Virus record (IMG/VR): IMGVR_UViG_3300045993_000119
Coordinates: 1 to 42,276 of that record
DNA: 42,276 nt
Origin: a virus
Strand: one strand, 5' to 3'
Numbering within the stretch: position 1 is the stretch's first letter; each line of letters starts with the position of its first letter. This document shows positions 22,501 through 31,467 of the stretch, piece by piece. The notes under the pieces are model-generated. The model saw nothing but the letters and a program-made list of their open reading frames with translations, searched no databases and was not told the origin of the DNA. Position numbers and translations under genes: made by a program.

Positions 22501-23503
22501 TCTCTGCAAGGTAACCAGCACGTTGTAAGTTGGTGCGCACACCAGCAGCAATTTCTGTACCAATCATCTCAAGAGTCCAACCAAGACGAGACACGACGAA
22601 GTCGAACACTCCTCTTCCTTTGCGCGGGTCTAGAGCGACAGCTTCACCAAGAACAATGTTGTACTCATCACGCGCTGACTTTGCAGCGTACTTGTCAGCA
22701 CGTTGTTTGTCTAGGCGTTGAGTATAGCGTTGAGCAAGAGCTTCATCTGCGTTACGATTAAGGATTGTACCATCTAGTGCGTTACGCGCTTTCTCTAACT
22801 CTTTACTGAGTTGGGTGTCAGTCTTAGAGATAGCCGCTTCCAGTTTCTTTTCTGCGCGTGTGACACGGTTGCGCGCAACACGCGAACGCTCTACTTGAGT
22901 GTTGAAGTTACGTTCTTGAATCTTCTTATTCTTGAACACCTCCTCTAACAGTTTCGCAGAACCTTTAACTTCTGCCTCCATACCGCGCTCAATTTGGCGG
23001 AGTGCCACATCAAGCTGTGCAAGCTGCTTAGGGTCTGTTGTGCCTTTTGCAAGGTTATACACCTTCTCATAGGCTTTAGCCATTTGAGGTGTAATCTCAG
23101 GATTGGCGGCGTAGTAACGGTCGTACAAATCTGTGATTGACGCTTCAATGCGTTGCTGGACTGCAAGAGATTGTTCGTATGCTTGCACCTCAGCTTTAAC
23201 TACATCTAGTTCTTTCTTTACAGCTTTGTCAGAAGCACCTAACATAGAGACGCGTTGTTCTATCTCATCAACTTTGTCTTGTGCTTTGACGACAGAGTTC
23301 TGTGCATCGGTGACACCATTCTGGAACTTCGCGTCAATCTTAGGAATGTCAGCAGTCTTCGCGCCAGTAAGATCGTCTGAATATGCAATGAACTTATCAC
23401 GCTCTGCTCTCACGTTGGCGAAACGTGCTTTGGCGGTGTCAAGCTCATTAGGAGCAAACGCTTCTTTGTCGCGTCCTTTAGGTAGAGAGCAAGGTTTTAG
23501 CAT
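19529..23503 (-). CDS. Large internal virion / DNA-ejection protein (gp16-like position)
   Basis: 1324 residues. The N-terminal ~300 residues are heptad-rich helices (VKAQDKVDEIEQRVS, RVTRAEKKLEAAIS). The middle has hydrophobic patches (SKGVLTSNMGVYLTNQALGNFVVS) and the C-terminus contains KYGIMFFAWQASMMPRVLRD. Size, position at the end of the virion genes and helical build match the largest ejection protein of T7-like phages. No transglycosylase motif is visible, that function being placed in the 27069-29921 protein. ATG at 23503 overlaps the upstream stop (ATGCTAA). Confidence 0.75.
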   Translation of the reverse strand: MLKPCSLPKGRDKEAFAPNELDTAKARFANVRAERDKFIAYSDDLTGAKTADIPKIDAKFQNGVTDAQNSVVKAQDKVDEIEQRVSMLGASDKAVKKELDVVKAEVQAYEQSLAVQQRIEASITDLYDRYYAANPEITPQMAKAYEKVYNLAKGTTDPKQLAQLDVALRQIERGMEAEVKGSAKLLEEVFKNKKIQERNFNTQVERSRVARNRVTRAEKKLEAAISKTDTQLSKELEKARNALDGTILNRNADEALAQRYTQRLDKQRADKYAAKSARDEYNIVLGEAVALDPRKGRGVFDFVVSRLGWTLEMIGTEIAAGVRTNLQRAGYLAENAVNAIGDVVQVKTVIDFQNDFRKAANRLSISRKERQVLMTDTIERGQIPDYLNFFDVDNPVVKQVQSVRYAQYQKSMLDAGFTITQIDEFVNMGVKVSKVADDVRVMGNAMGVGIDTLEPFMGYITRIFSLDGNIFLSRIVNPEEVTGSVMAVGKDSKFQFDILRKYDYLVPQDIDVATDIFKITKDEVTNLINNPLQMKLFIEKNLASAQIDTLLNLGFFQKLPMSSREVYDYLMTQYRLPFSSAADMINMDIVENLGNYRRTIGDQANISMMLGRIFDEEGTKLGWSIDTGAYEADKLLSVEKRQFANYVKMEDKMLEWTQRLGLPADVQAQFNKFYMHPVVADQVIALIDITKSPALLGQLGGFIGHVNKFFSTMSKGVLTSNMGVYLTNQALGNFVVSHAASTNPVNLPIAFIDHLRVTRGGLETLDNTVKRWEIGSKKYTHREYFQLFYENNGTATSAAFGERGRPSGSGTVDFAKDLLSNGSGFLHRLMMYTFGTGELTGGKALNSMERVLGGVDYFMKNADNLLDSISSPVFYTANLIDSSAKWANWMSVGKRIDGASAVADKAGAYMFSQSVKQFDNVADINAHVRAYFPDMRDVGSTTYGLNKYGIMFFAWQASMMPRVLRDVARRPWRYAAYEKLRQFISEPLTKEESVTEAGIPPEVVKGLPYYIGRVKDDDNKLVFWMDESYNPTTQTFTFLKDATGIGKTASDKRAELQGEGRFDPLVKLFNSSYPPYKIAYELASGTSLRTGKPLRRTDGRGIPILGFEAPPELYSIINNAIPAVGALDRMDIPAISGLPTIRDNSGNIIQKGTSGIGGAIPDNTGRLIRNREVANEWVGAAIALIGGKLKIVDMARQNKITYNDVSRSLDIVGKQADTKTQEMLRDQRDGTLRQGEYDKKLKDIERLIIAREQLQYDEDMVYMWLNERGVLTDKEIKQKERYMTELQQKGVHPSEAAIQRSADRLLRFRQSSIYNYVEKKKGTP

Positions 23504-26500
23504 GGTGTGTCGAATACTCCTTCAGGTGGTAGATGGTCGTCAATTACATTTGAACGCACGATACGCTCTAGACCTAGCTGTTCTAGGTTGTCCACATTTT
23601 TCATGATGTAGGCTTTCTGTTCTGGTGTCGCCACTTCCCATATTTGTTGAAGCATCTTACTGCTCCATTTCTGTTCAGAAGGTGTAGAGACAGATAGTTC
23701 ACGGTTTTTAATAAGTTGAGCGAGTGACTCGTCTGATACTTTACCAGTTAGCGCAATCTCCTCTGAGATGGAGTGCACCTTCATAGAAGATGCAGTGCGA
23801 CCATCAAAACCTTGTTCGCGCAATATCGCTACATGAAGCTTCTCAATAGGTATTTGTGAGTCATTAACAACTTGGTAAGCGGCTACAGTTACATCATCCA
23901 ACACACCAGCTTGAACATATTGAAGTGGTGCAGGAGTTGTAGGAGGTGTAATCTCTGTTTGCACCCTCTCCAAGCCAAGCTGCTCTATACGAGTAGCAGA
24001 CACTTTACCAAGTATAATTTCTTTCTGGTCTGGTGTAGATTTGCGCCACAAAGCGTTAAAGATACTTTTGGCGATGTCTTCAGCAGTCTCAATAGACACC
24101 TTCTGGAGTGAAGATGCGACACCCTCCACTGTCTTGTTTGATAGTTTGCCGATACCACCTTTGACCATGCGCGATAGTGCAGGAGTGTTGAGTACGTCTA
24201 TACCAAGGTCATCGACAGCGTCTAGTACCTCCTTGATTGGTGTATTGAAGTCGACACGCACAGACCATTGAGACACCTCACCAAGAGTACCAATACCTTT
24301 AGCAGCGTCTTGTAGTTGAGACACGCTAGTGATTGCGGACTCTGTGACAACTACAGGTTTATTGGTTGGTACAGGCAGCACATCGTCAAGTATGTCTAGT
24401 TGTGCGAGTAACGCAGCTTCGTTACCTGCGTCTACAATGTAAGAGTTAACAGCTTCAAATCGTGGGTCTATCTCTGAAGCTCTCTTTGCAGCAAGATACT
24501 CCAAATTACCACGTATGACTTCAAAAGTCTCAGTACCAGTACGGCGTACAACGATAGGTCTAATATTCTGACCTGACTCAAGGAATGAACGCGCTAAAGT
24601 TTCTACGGCTTCTTTATTGTAAGCACCTCCTCTAGAAGTTGTTATACTCTCAAGGTCAACAGAGTAAGGTCTGGAGTCTTCAGCTTTGTTGAATATCTTA
24701 AATGCAGATTTACCAGTAGAGGTGCTCTCAATTACAGCGTCACTTGACAGTTTCTTAACTTCCTCAAGCGCTCTCTGTTGAGATAGGTACAACTTCTCTA
24801 GTTCACTGTCTGGTTTTACAAATACAGCGCGAACCTCATAAGCATTTTTAGGGTCTAGTTCTTCTGCTCTTTTTGCTGCTAGATAAGTTAAGTTGTCACC
24901 AACAACTTCAAATTTTACTGCGTTAATCTGTCTTACAATCACAGGCTGTGTCTCACCAGACGCAATTATAGAGCGCGCTAGAGCATCTACTCTTGCTGAA
25001 CTCTGCACCAAACCTGTGTTGTCGCTTACACCACTCAGTTCAAGTAAGAAAGAAGGGTTGGGTGTAATACCGCTACCGTCTTTGTTAAGTACAGCAGGAT
25101 TTATTGCAGCAGTTGTCTGAGTCTTGCGCGGTAGTTGGCGCGTAATGTCAAACTCTAAACGTGGCACCTCTATTGGTTGCACTTCTAATCGTGGTACAAC
25201 AAAAGGAGTTTCGCGCAGCACTTCCAACTTGTCTTGCACGACAGCGCGCACCTCATCTGGAGTAGCACCCTTCAATACTGCGATGTTTGGTGTAAGTTCT
25301 CCAGTACGTCCATAATCAGCAATTTCTTGTAAGATACGATTTTGGTAAGGTATCTGTGGAACAGGTGTTTGCTCTACAACAGCGCGAAGTAAGTTTTGCG
25401 CGATAGGTAGTTCTGGTGAATTGTTAAATAGTGCAGTTACGTTGTTGTAAAGCTGTACATCTGCTGGCTCAACTTTTACTATTGCACCACCAACATACGG
25501 TTCGCGTGGTATAGGGAACTCAATTTGCGCTGGCTCATACTTAACTAAAGCCTCATAAGAAGCTGCAATCTGAGGTTGTGCTGTTTTCTCTGTTACTTGA
25601 AATGATGTTCTGTCTTGTGCAACAGTAGCATCACTTACACCTCCAAGTTGAGGTGTCTCTGATATTGGACGTTCTGTTACTTGAAACGATGTTCTGTCTG
25701 TTACAGTTGTGTTATCTGGTAGATACAATCTACCTTCACGGTTAGGTGTAATTAACACCCTCTCAGGTGTTGGTGTTCTTGGAGTAATTGGAGAGTCTAT
25801 AACACTTGGCACGTCAATCGTGCGCGCTTCTGGTAGAACACCCTTAACATTAGATGGAGGCAACTCTCTTATTGGAGACAACACCTCTGGAGTAATAGAT
25901 GGAGGTACAACAGCACTGCGTCTGAATCTACTAAATGCTTTACCTATAGGTAAATTTAAAGGGTCAAGCAGCACATCTAGACCAAGACCCACTAATGCTT
26001 GAGGTATGCTGCTGTCATCACGCACAACAGCAAAAGGATTAAATGGTTTACCTTTTTCTTGTGTCACAGCCAAAGACGAGAACTGTTCACCTAATATAGC
26101 AGCACCAGTGAAGGTACCTCCTCTAGTTGGGCGTAATGCTTCATAAGCTTTCTTAAACTCTTCAACGTCAAAACCACTACTTATACCAGCAGCAAGAGGT
26201 CGCAGCACTGTGTCTGAAGCAACACCCTTCACTAGATTAGCAGGAAAAGAAAGAACACCAAACAAGGTTTCTAGACTACCTCTATCTTCGCCTAAGAACG
26301 GTAAAAATGACTGGTTAAACGCGCGTTGAGTAGAGTAAAAACCTGTACGGTCTTTCATCTTCTGGCGAATCTGGTCTGCGCTCAAACCAGTAAAGTCTTC
26401 TGTCTCAATGACTCTTTGACCGTCTGTGTTAGTAAAACCACCAGCACTTACGTTACGTTCACCAAATCCAACATACTGTGCGCCTTTGTCGCGCAAAGAT

Positions 26501-27069
26501 TGAATGTAATCTATATACTCTCCTTTAGAAATACCTGCTGACAACGCTGCTCTGGCGTTAGGGTTTGAGAAAGCATTACGCATACCGTTAGGCAGTACAG
26601 GAGGTTCAAACGCAAGACGTTCTGCTGCATTACGCGGCTCACTCTTACTTGCAAAAGGGTTGTTCTGCGAAGTTAGTCTAGGGTCTATTTGAACTGGATT
26701 GCCGTTGCCAAGTAGTTGCTTCTGCACCTCATTAGGTTTAGGTGTTGTAGACTCGCTCAGAATCTTTTGAATGTCTTGCGCCGACTGTGCAGATAACCGC
26801 GACACCGTCTCACCTGCAGCTAACGCTGTTTCTCCAGTTGGTGTTGGAGGTGTTTCTAACAATGTAGATGGCGGCTGAATCTGTGGTTGCTCTGGAAGAG
26901 GTGTTGCTTGAGTAGGTGCAGTTGGGAAAGCAGAAGCTGGTATAGTTGGAGTAGGTACAGGCGCTGGGTCTTGTACACCCGCAGGAGGTGTAAACGCTGG
27001 AGCAATGTCAACCTTTAATGGAGGTGTTGTGTTGAGTGCTTCTTGATACTCTTTAATTACGTTAGACAT
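23497..27069 (-). CDS. Large putative virion protein with two ParB-like domains
   Basis: 1190 residues. The first ~100 are Pro/Thr/Gln-rich and probably disordered. A repeated T/Q-DRTSFQVTE occurs near 457 and 486. Two ParB/Srx-like segments follow: about 685-735 (LARSIIASGETQPVIVRQI, then FEVVGDNLTYLAAKRA) and about 815-865 (LARSFLESGQNIRPIVVRR, then FEVIRGNLEYLAAKRA). The arginines of the canonical GERR motif are replaced in both. The C-terminus has a duplicated segment (W-x-x-[SA]-T-P-[DE]-Q-K...EQLGLER at about 1025-1060 and 1145-1175). It lies between two ejection-protein genes, so it is probably injected with the DNA; function unknown. Confidence 0.65.
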   Translation of the reverse strand: MSNVIKEYQEALNTTPPLKVDIAPAFTPPAGVQDPAPVPTPTIPASAFPTAPTQATPLPEQPQIQPPSTLLETPPTPTGETALAAGETVSRLSAQSAQDIQKILSESTTPKPNEVQKQLLGNGNPVQIDPRLTSQNNPFASKSEPRNAAERLAFEPPVLPNGMRNAFSNPNARAALSAGISKGEYIDYIQSLRDKGAQYVGFGERNVSAGGFTNTDGQRVIETEDFTGLSADQIRQKMKDRTGFYSTQRAFNQSFLPFLGEDRGSLETLFGVLSFPANLVKGVASDTVLRPLAAGISSGFDVEEFKKAYEALRPTRGGTFTGAAILGEQFSSLAVTQEKGKPFNPFAVVRDDSSIPQALVGLGLDVLLDPLNLPIGKAFSRFRRSAVVPPSITPEVLSPIRELPPSNVKGVLPEARTIDVPSVIDSPITPRTPTPERVLITPNREGRLYLPDNTTVTDRTSFQVTERPISETPQLGGVSDATVAQDRTSFQVTEKTAQPQIAASYEALVKYEPAQIEFPIPREPYVGGAIVKVEPADVQLYNNVTALFNNSPELPIAQNLLRAVVEQTPVPQIPYQNRILQEIADYGRTGELTPNIAVLKGATPDEVRAVVQDKLEVLRETPFVVPRLEVQPIEVPRLEFDITRQLPRKTQTTAAINPAVLNKDGSGITPNPSFLLELSGVSDNTGLVQSSARVDALARSIIASGETQPVIVRQINAVKFEVVGDNLTYLAAKRAEELDPKNAYEVRAVFVKPDSELEKLYLSQQRALEEVKKLSSDAVIESTSTGKSAFKIFNKAEDSRPYSVDLESITTSRGGAYNKEAVETLARSFLESGQNIRPIVVRRTGTETFEVIRGNLEYLAAKRASEIDPRFEAVNSYIVDAGNEAALLAQLDILDDVLPVPTNKPVVVTESAITSVSQLQDAAKGIGTLGEVSQWSVRVDFNTPIKEVLDAVDDLGIDVLNTPALSRMVKGGIGKLSNKTVEGVASSLQKVSIETAEDIAKSIFNALWRKSTPDQKEIILGKVSATRIEQLGLERVQTEITPPTTPAPLQYVQAGVLDDVTVAAYQVVNDSQIPIEKLHVAILREQGFDGRTASSMKVHSISEEIALTGKVSDESLAQLIKNRELSVSTPSEQKWSSKMLQQIWEVATPEQKAYIMKNVDNLEQLGLERIVRSNVIDDHLPPEGVFDTPC

Positions 27070-29921
27070 TAAGGTGCCTCATGTGCTATAAATCCCATAC
27101 TTGCTCTTTGTAATCCTTGACACGTTGCACAAGCAGCGCGATATGAAGTGTGAACTGGTCTAATTTTATCATCATAAGAAGTCTGGTATTTTCTACCAGC
27201 GTGTTCACCTAAACGTTTGACATAATCTGCAAATCTTGTGTCACCATCTGTTTGGTTACGAACAGATTGAGGGTCGCGCACATAATTCTTAATATCTTCT
27301 ACACCTCCCCATATTCCTATAATGATGGCTTCTGGTTTGTCATACTTAAGACCGTAAGCATCACTTCTCATTTTGAGAAACTTCTCAACATACTTAAGCT
27401 GTTCAGTGTTAGTCATCTGCGCCAACTCATATTTGGTTGTGCCAACATCTTTTGCGGCTGCGTCTCCAAACTGTATAAGCCCAGTATACCCTAATCTGTT
27501 GGTGACGCTTGCGCCAAAAGTACCACCAGTCTCAAACGCCATCGCATCAGCAAGCCATTGAGTAGGTGTATTTAGTGTGCGCGACACTCTGTAAATCTCT
27601 TTACGAAACGATGCATTTTGCGCCAACTCTTGGTAGCCGTAGTTTTTGTCTGGTGATGACACATACTTTGACTTATCTGCTGGAAGAGGTATGTCGCGGA
27701 TAGGGTTACGATTATTGTATGAGGGTGTTCCAGAAGTACCATCACTTCGCACAATCTTTCCATTAAGAAGGTATGCACCCATTAAAGGTACTGCGTTAGG
27801 AGGAACACCCTCTGGAGTGTTTGCACCTGCACGAACGCGCAACCCTCTGTTTGCATTGTTGATGTTTTTCACACTCCAAGCAATTGGGTCTTCTGTTTTT
27901 TCTACACCACCATAAAGGTCGTTACGTACTTCCATATGAAGGTGCGCACCAGTTGAACGTCCTGTGTTACCAGTTACGCCAAGTACTTGACCAGCCAGTA
28001 CTTGTTGACCTTCGCGCACATTCATCGTGTTGAGGTGCGCGTAACGAACGTATTTACCGTCAGGTGTGCGAATATCAATGAAGTTACCGTAACCAGCGTC
28101 AGTTTGCGCCGAAGAAATTATACCACCAATAGGTGATATTAGTGGAGTGTTTTCTGGTACAGAGATGTCGATACCAGCATGAGTGTGGCTACCTCTATCA
28201 GTACCGTAATCTCCACTGTAAGATGATTGTGTACCTGCTTTGAAAGGAAGTGGAAACTTAACATCCCCAACCTGCAATTCAGCAAGTTGGGGCATATTAA
28301 AATTTTGATTTTGTCCTCGCAAAGTAGATTGTCGCGCTTGCTCTGCTTGAGTGTTTAAATTCTGTGTTGTCTCTCTAAAACGTGTAAGTGCAGTCTCTAT
28401 TTTAGCAGGGTCTTTCAATAAAGCATCGAGAGGTTGCCAGATAGAGTTCACTCTCTTCATATCCTCACGCACGAAATTTGCTCTGTCTTTAACAGCGTCA
28501 AGCGCAATCTTGTTGAATTTCTCTACTTCTTGTTGAGCTTTCTGTACCTCTGCTGGAGTACCTTGTGCAAGAGATTTAGTGTAGTTCTTAACAGCTTCTT
28601 GGAACTCTTGCGCGACACTTATGTTGAGAGATAAGCTTGGAAGTTTAAAAGCGTCTTGCACCCAACTCAGTCTCTCTTTTGCATCACTCTTTCCAAGACC
28701 TGCGATGGTACTTGCTAAAGCTCTGCTTTCACCCTCTAGAGTAGATAACTTGTTTTTGTCTTTATCGTAATTATCAGCAGCTTCAACAACAGCCATTAAC
28801 GCTGGAACACCTTCCCATTCTGCTTTGTAAGCGGCTCTGGTAGTACCATCAGCTTTAAGGTAGATAGCAGTCATAGATTGGGTATAATCTGCTGTAATCC
28901 TAAATGCTTTACGAGCGTCAATAGTACCTTGTTTTGCAGCGTTGTCTAACTCACGTTGGTCACGCGCCATTTGTGCGTCTTCCCTTCTTCGCGCAGCAGG
29001 GTCAAGTATGTCGTTGTACGCTTTAGCTATCTGAGGAGGGAGTGTCGCAAGCCTGTTAAGCCTGAGGGTGTTCTTCTGCTCTACTGGCATATTTTCAGTT
29101 TCTTGAATAAGGAGATTGGTGTCGTTGATAGTGCGAACTGCGCTAAATAACTCACCTCTGACTTTTGCACCAGCAGAAGAAGATTTACCAATAGCTGTTA
29201 CAACACCGTTAATGAAGATTTGTTTATCACCTTCATCAAACTTACCGTTTACGAGAGTATCTGTTAAAACTTTGTAAACGTTATCAACTCTAGACTGAGC
29301 TTTAGTAGAATCTGTCTCGTTTGCTAAATCAGCGAGTTGAGTGTCTAATGTGATGATTTGCTGAGTTATTTTTGTCTGTACGTTTGTATCTCGTATCTTC
29401 TTTCCTTCTTCTCGAAGTCTTGTAATGTCTTGCTCTTGGTACTGCTGAATAGGAGAATACATCCTCAGAGACTGTGTCTGCAACATACTCGCATCAACAC
29501 TACCTTTGTAACGTGCGTTAAGTTCTTCAATCTTTCTTTGATACCCAACACTCCCTTCGTTAGTTTTGTTGATGTAGTCAGGTGCGCTAGCAGCAAGTTT
29601 ATTTGCTTCAAGTATATACTCCTTCTCAGCAGCAGCAGCTTCAGCTTTCTTCTGATTATCGATGTACTTTACACCAACCTCAGCTAGACCAACTAAAGCA
29701 CCAGCAAATCCGCCGCCTTCTTTCTGCTGCACCACTACCTTACGTCCAGCAGCTTCAGCATCAGCGTTAGAGGCGGCGCTGTTTATTCTTTGCACCTCTC
29801 CAATAGACTGTCTAATGCTGTTAGCAGAAGCATCAGCAAGCTTAGGTAAGTCTAATAACTTACCATCCTGCATACCACTCTCTAGAGGCTTTGTTTGAAA
29901 ATCAGAACCTATAAATTCCAT
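27069..29921 (-). CDS. Internal virion protein with M23 peptidase and transglycosylase-like domains
   Basis: 950 residues. About 1-540 are helical and Ala/Gln/Lys-rich. An M23 (LytM) endopeptidase follows: H581-x-x-x-D585 in THAGID and H660-L-H-M-E, the zinc ligands and catalytic His. The C-terminus (about 775-870) looks like a soluble lytic transglycosylase: AMAFETGGTF with Glu797, then GYTGLIQFGDAA. The protein would cut both peptide and glycan parts of peptidoglycan during entry, like the muralytic ejection proteins of other podoviruses. The start codon follows the gp14-like gene after 3 bases. Confidence 0.85.
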   Translation of the reverse strand: MEFIGSDFQTKPLESGMQDGKLLDLPKLADASANSIRQSIGEVQRINSAASNADAEAAGRKVVVQQKEGGGFAGALVGLAEVGVKYIDNQKKAEAAAAEKEYILEANKLAASAPDYINKTNEGSVGYQRKIEELNARYKGSVDASMLQTQSLRMYSPIQQYQEQDITRLREEGKKIRDTNVQTKITQQIITLDTQLADLANETDSTKAQSRVDNVYKVLTDTLVNGKFDEGDKQIFINGVVTAIGKSSSAGAKVRGELFSAVRTINDTNLLIQETENMPVEQKNTLRLNRLATLPPQIAKAYNDILDPAARRREDAQMARDQRELDNAAKQGTIDARKAFRITADYTQSMTAIYLKADGTTRAAYKAEWEGVPALMAVVEAADNYDKDKNKLSTLEGESRALASTIAGLGKSDAKERLSWVQDAFKLPSLSLNISVAQEFQEAVKNYTKSLAQGTPAEVQKAQQEVEKFNKIALDAVKDRANFVREDMKRVNSIWQPLDALLKDPAKIETALTRFRETTQNLNTQAEQARQSTLRGQNQNFNMPQLAELQVGDVKFPLPFKAGTQSSYSGDYGTDRGSHTHAGIDISVPENTPLISPIGGIISSAQTDAGYGNFIDIRTPDGKYVRYAHLNTMNVREGQQVLAGQVLGVTGNTGRSTGAHLHMEVRNDLYGGVEKTEDPIAWSVKNINNANRGLRVRAGANTPEGVPPNAVPLMGAYLLNGKIVRSDGTSGTPSYNNRNPIRDIPLPADKSKYVSSPDKNYGYQELAQNASFRKEIYRVSRTLNTPTQWLADAMAFETGGTFGASVTNRLGYTGLIQFGDAAAKDVGTTKYELAQMTNTEQLKYVEKFLKMRSDAYGLKYDKPEAIIIGIWGGVEDIKNYVRDPQSVRNQTDGDTRFADYVKRLGEHAGRKYQTSYDDKIRPVHTSYRAACATCQGLQRASMGFIAHEAP

Positions 29922-29924
29922 AAT

Positions 29925-30983
29925 TTAACCAAAGTAATCTTGTCGTCCTGTGTAGTTGATGTCGTAACGAGAATCTGACACGCGCGGCGCTTGTGGTAGT
30001 TGAGGTGTTTGCGGTTGCTGCTGTGAACCAAAAGAATTAAACAGACTTACACCTGCACCAACAATAGATGGTAGAGAGTCAAACAGTGAGTAATTTCTGT
30101 TGTTGCGCGACACCTCTGCATTTTTAGCTGATGTGGCACTCCTTATGTTGTTCTCTTGTGAACCAGCAAGATTTTCACCAGCAATGAGTTTACGATACGC
30201 ACCCAACTGGTCTATCTTTGAAGCGTTAACACCCATCTCTTGATTTACACCAAACATGGAGTCGTTAGTCTGGAAAGCGTTTTGCTGCATCGCGTCAGTT
30301 GCGTTAAGAGCATTTTTCGCTGAAGCAAATTGATAACTTGTTGCAACATCACCTGTCTCTTTCGTAACGTTGGCGAAGTTCTTAATTAGGTCGCCGTACT
30401 GTTGCGCGTAATCTACTTGTACGTTCTGGTCACCTTCTGCATTACGGAGGGTGTCGAATTGAGAAAGTAGCGCGCTGTCTTCTCCAGTGCGGTATAAGTC
30501 TGCCATGCGCGGGTTAAGCGCTGCGTAAATAGCTGCACGTTGAGTTAAGACGTTCTGTGACAGCTTCTCATAAGGTATGTTTTGAGTATCTATACCTCTA
30601 GATTTAGCCGCTTGAGCCAACATGTTTTCTTGTTGATTTTCTCTACCAACACCTGCTTTAATGTTATTGACATCAAGCGCTGAGTTGGCGGTGTTAATTT
30701 GTGCGCTTTGTATTGCACGTTGAGTGCTGTTGTCTAGTCGTGCAATGTCGGCGCTAGTGAGTGCTGCTGCAAGAGCCGCTACACGTTGTTGTGATGACAC
30801 CTCAAAATCTAGATAATTAGACTGACGCTGTGCTTCCACATCCATCAGTCTAATACTCTCTTCGCGGCGGTTAGCTTCTATCTGCATCGCGTTAGCTGAG
30901 TTCTGCGCTGACGCAGCATTCGCGCTTGATATCGCACCTCCTACAGCGGATATGACACCAACCACTGGTGCAATAAATCCCAT
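29925..30983 (-). CDS. Internal virion protein, gp14-like
   Basis: 352 residues. A hydrophobic, Gly/Ala-rich N-terminus (FIAPVVGVISAVGGAISSANAA) precedes a long Ala/Gln/Asn-rich helical body. The N-terminus fits insertion in the host outer membrane, as proposed for T7 gp14. The C-terminal 40 residues are Pro/Gln-rich (QQQPQTPQLPQAPR). Its position between tail tubular protein B and the muralytic ejection protein matches the T7 order. Confidence 0.75.
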   Translation of the reverse strand: MGFIAPVVGVISAVGGAISSANAASAQNSANAMQIEANRREESIRLMDVEAQRQSNYLDFEVSSQQRVAALAAALTSADIARLDNSTQRAIQSAQINTANSALDVNNIKAGVGRENQQENMLAQAAKSRGIDTQNIPYEKLSQNVLTQRAAIYAALNPRMADLYRTGEDSALLSQFDTLRNAEGDQNVQVDYAQQYGDLIKNFANVTKETGDVATSYQFASAKNALNATDAMQQNAFQTNDSMFGVNQEMGVNASKIDQLGAYRKLIAGENLAGSQENNIRSATSAKNAEVSRNNRNYSLFDSLPSIVGAGVSLFNSFGSQQQPQTPQLPQAPRVSDSRYDINYTGRQDYFG

Positions 30984-30984
30984 G

Positions 30985-31467
30985 TTATGTACTCCCTGAT
31001 AAGTATCTCTTACCTTTTAATCTAGTCTCAACGTCAATGGCGGTAAGAGAGAAGGTGCCACTTGTCTTATTCCATACACAGATTTGGTGAGTGTACCCAA
31101 TCCCCTGCAACTGTTCTTTGAACACCCAATAATCATCTTCTTGACTTTCAATGTAAGAAAACACATCTTCAGCAGTGATGTTGTTTTCTTTATGTTGAAG
31201 TATAAGAGTGATGTTTACATCCATCGCATTTTTGTACTTACCAACCAAGTCGGAGTACGTCTGCGTTAGAAGGTTTACGTCTGAAGCAATGTACCGCTTC
31301 TTGTCAGAACGGTCGATGACAACGTAAACATATTTTATACCCTTCAATCTTTGTAACTGCATTACACCTTGCTGTGCCGCATCTTCTACAGTTAAGGGTG
31401 TAATATACCAAGTAGGGAAGGTATAACCTACAACTATCTTTTCATTTGTCGCTACTGTAACCGTCAT
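30985..31467 (-). CDS. Unknown protein between tail and internal virion genes
   Basis: 160 residues, no membrane segment, with VVGYTFPTWYITPLTVEDAAQ at the start and several aromatic residues. No family was recognised. In T7-like phages this slot can hold an assembly protein such as gp13; that is position-based inference only. The start overlaps the tail tubular B stop by 4 bases. Confidence 0.6.
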   Translation of the reverse strand: MTVTVATNEKIVVGYTFPTWYITPLTVEDAAQQGVMQLQRLKGIKYVYVVIDRSDKKRYIASDVNLLTQTYSDLVGKYKNAMDVNITLILQHKENNITAEDVFSYIESQEDDYWVFKEQLQGIGYTHQICVWNKTSGTFSLTAIDVETRLKGKRYLSGST

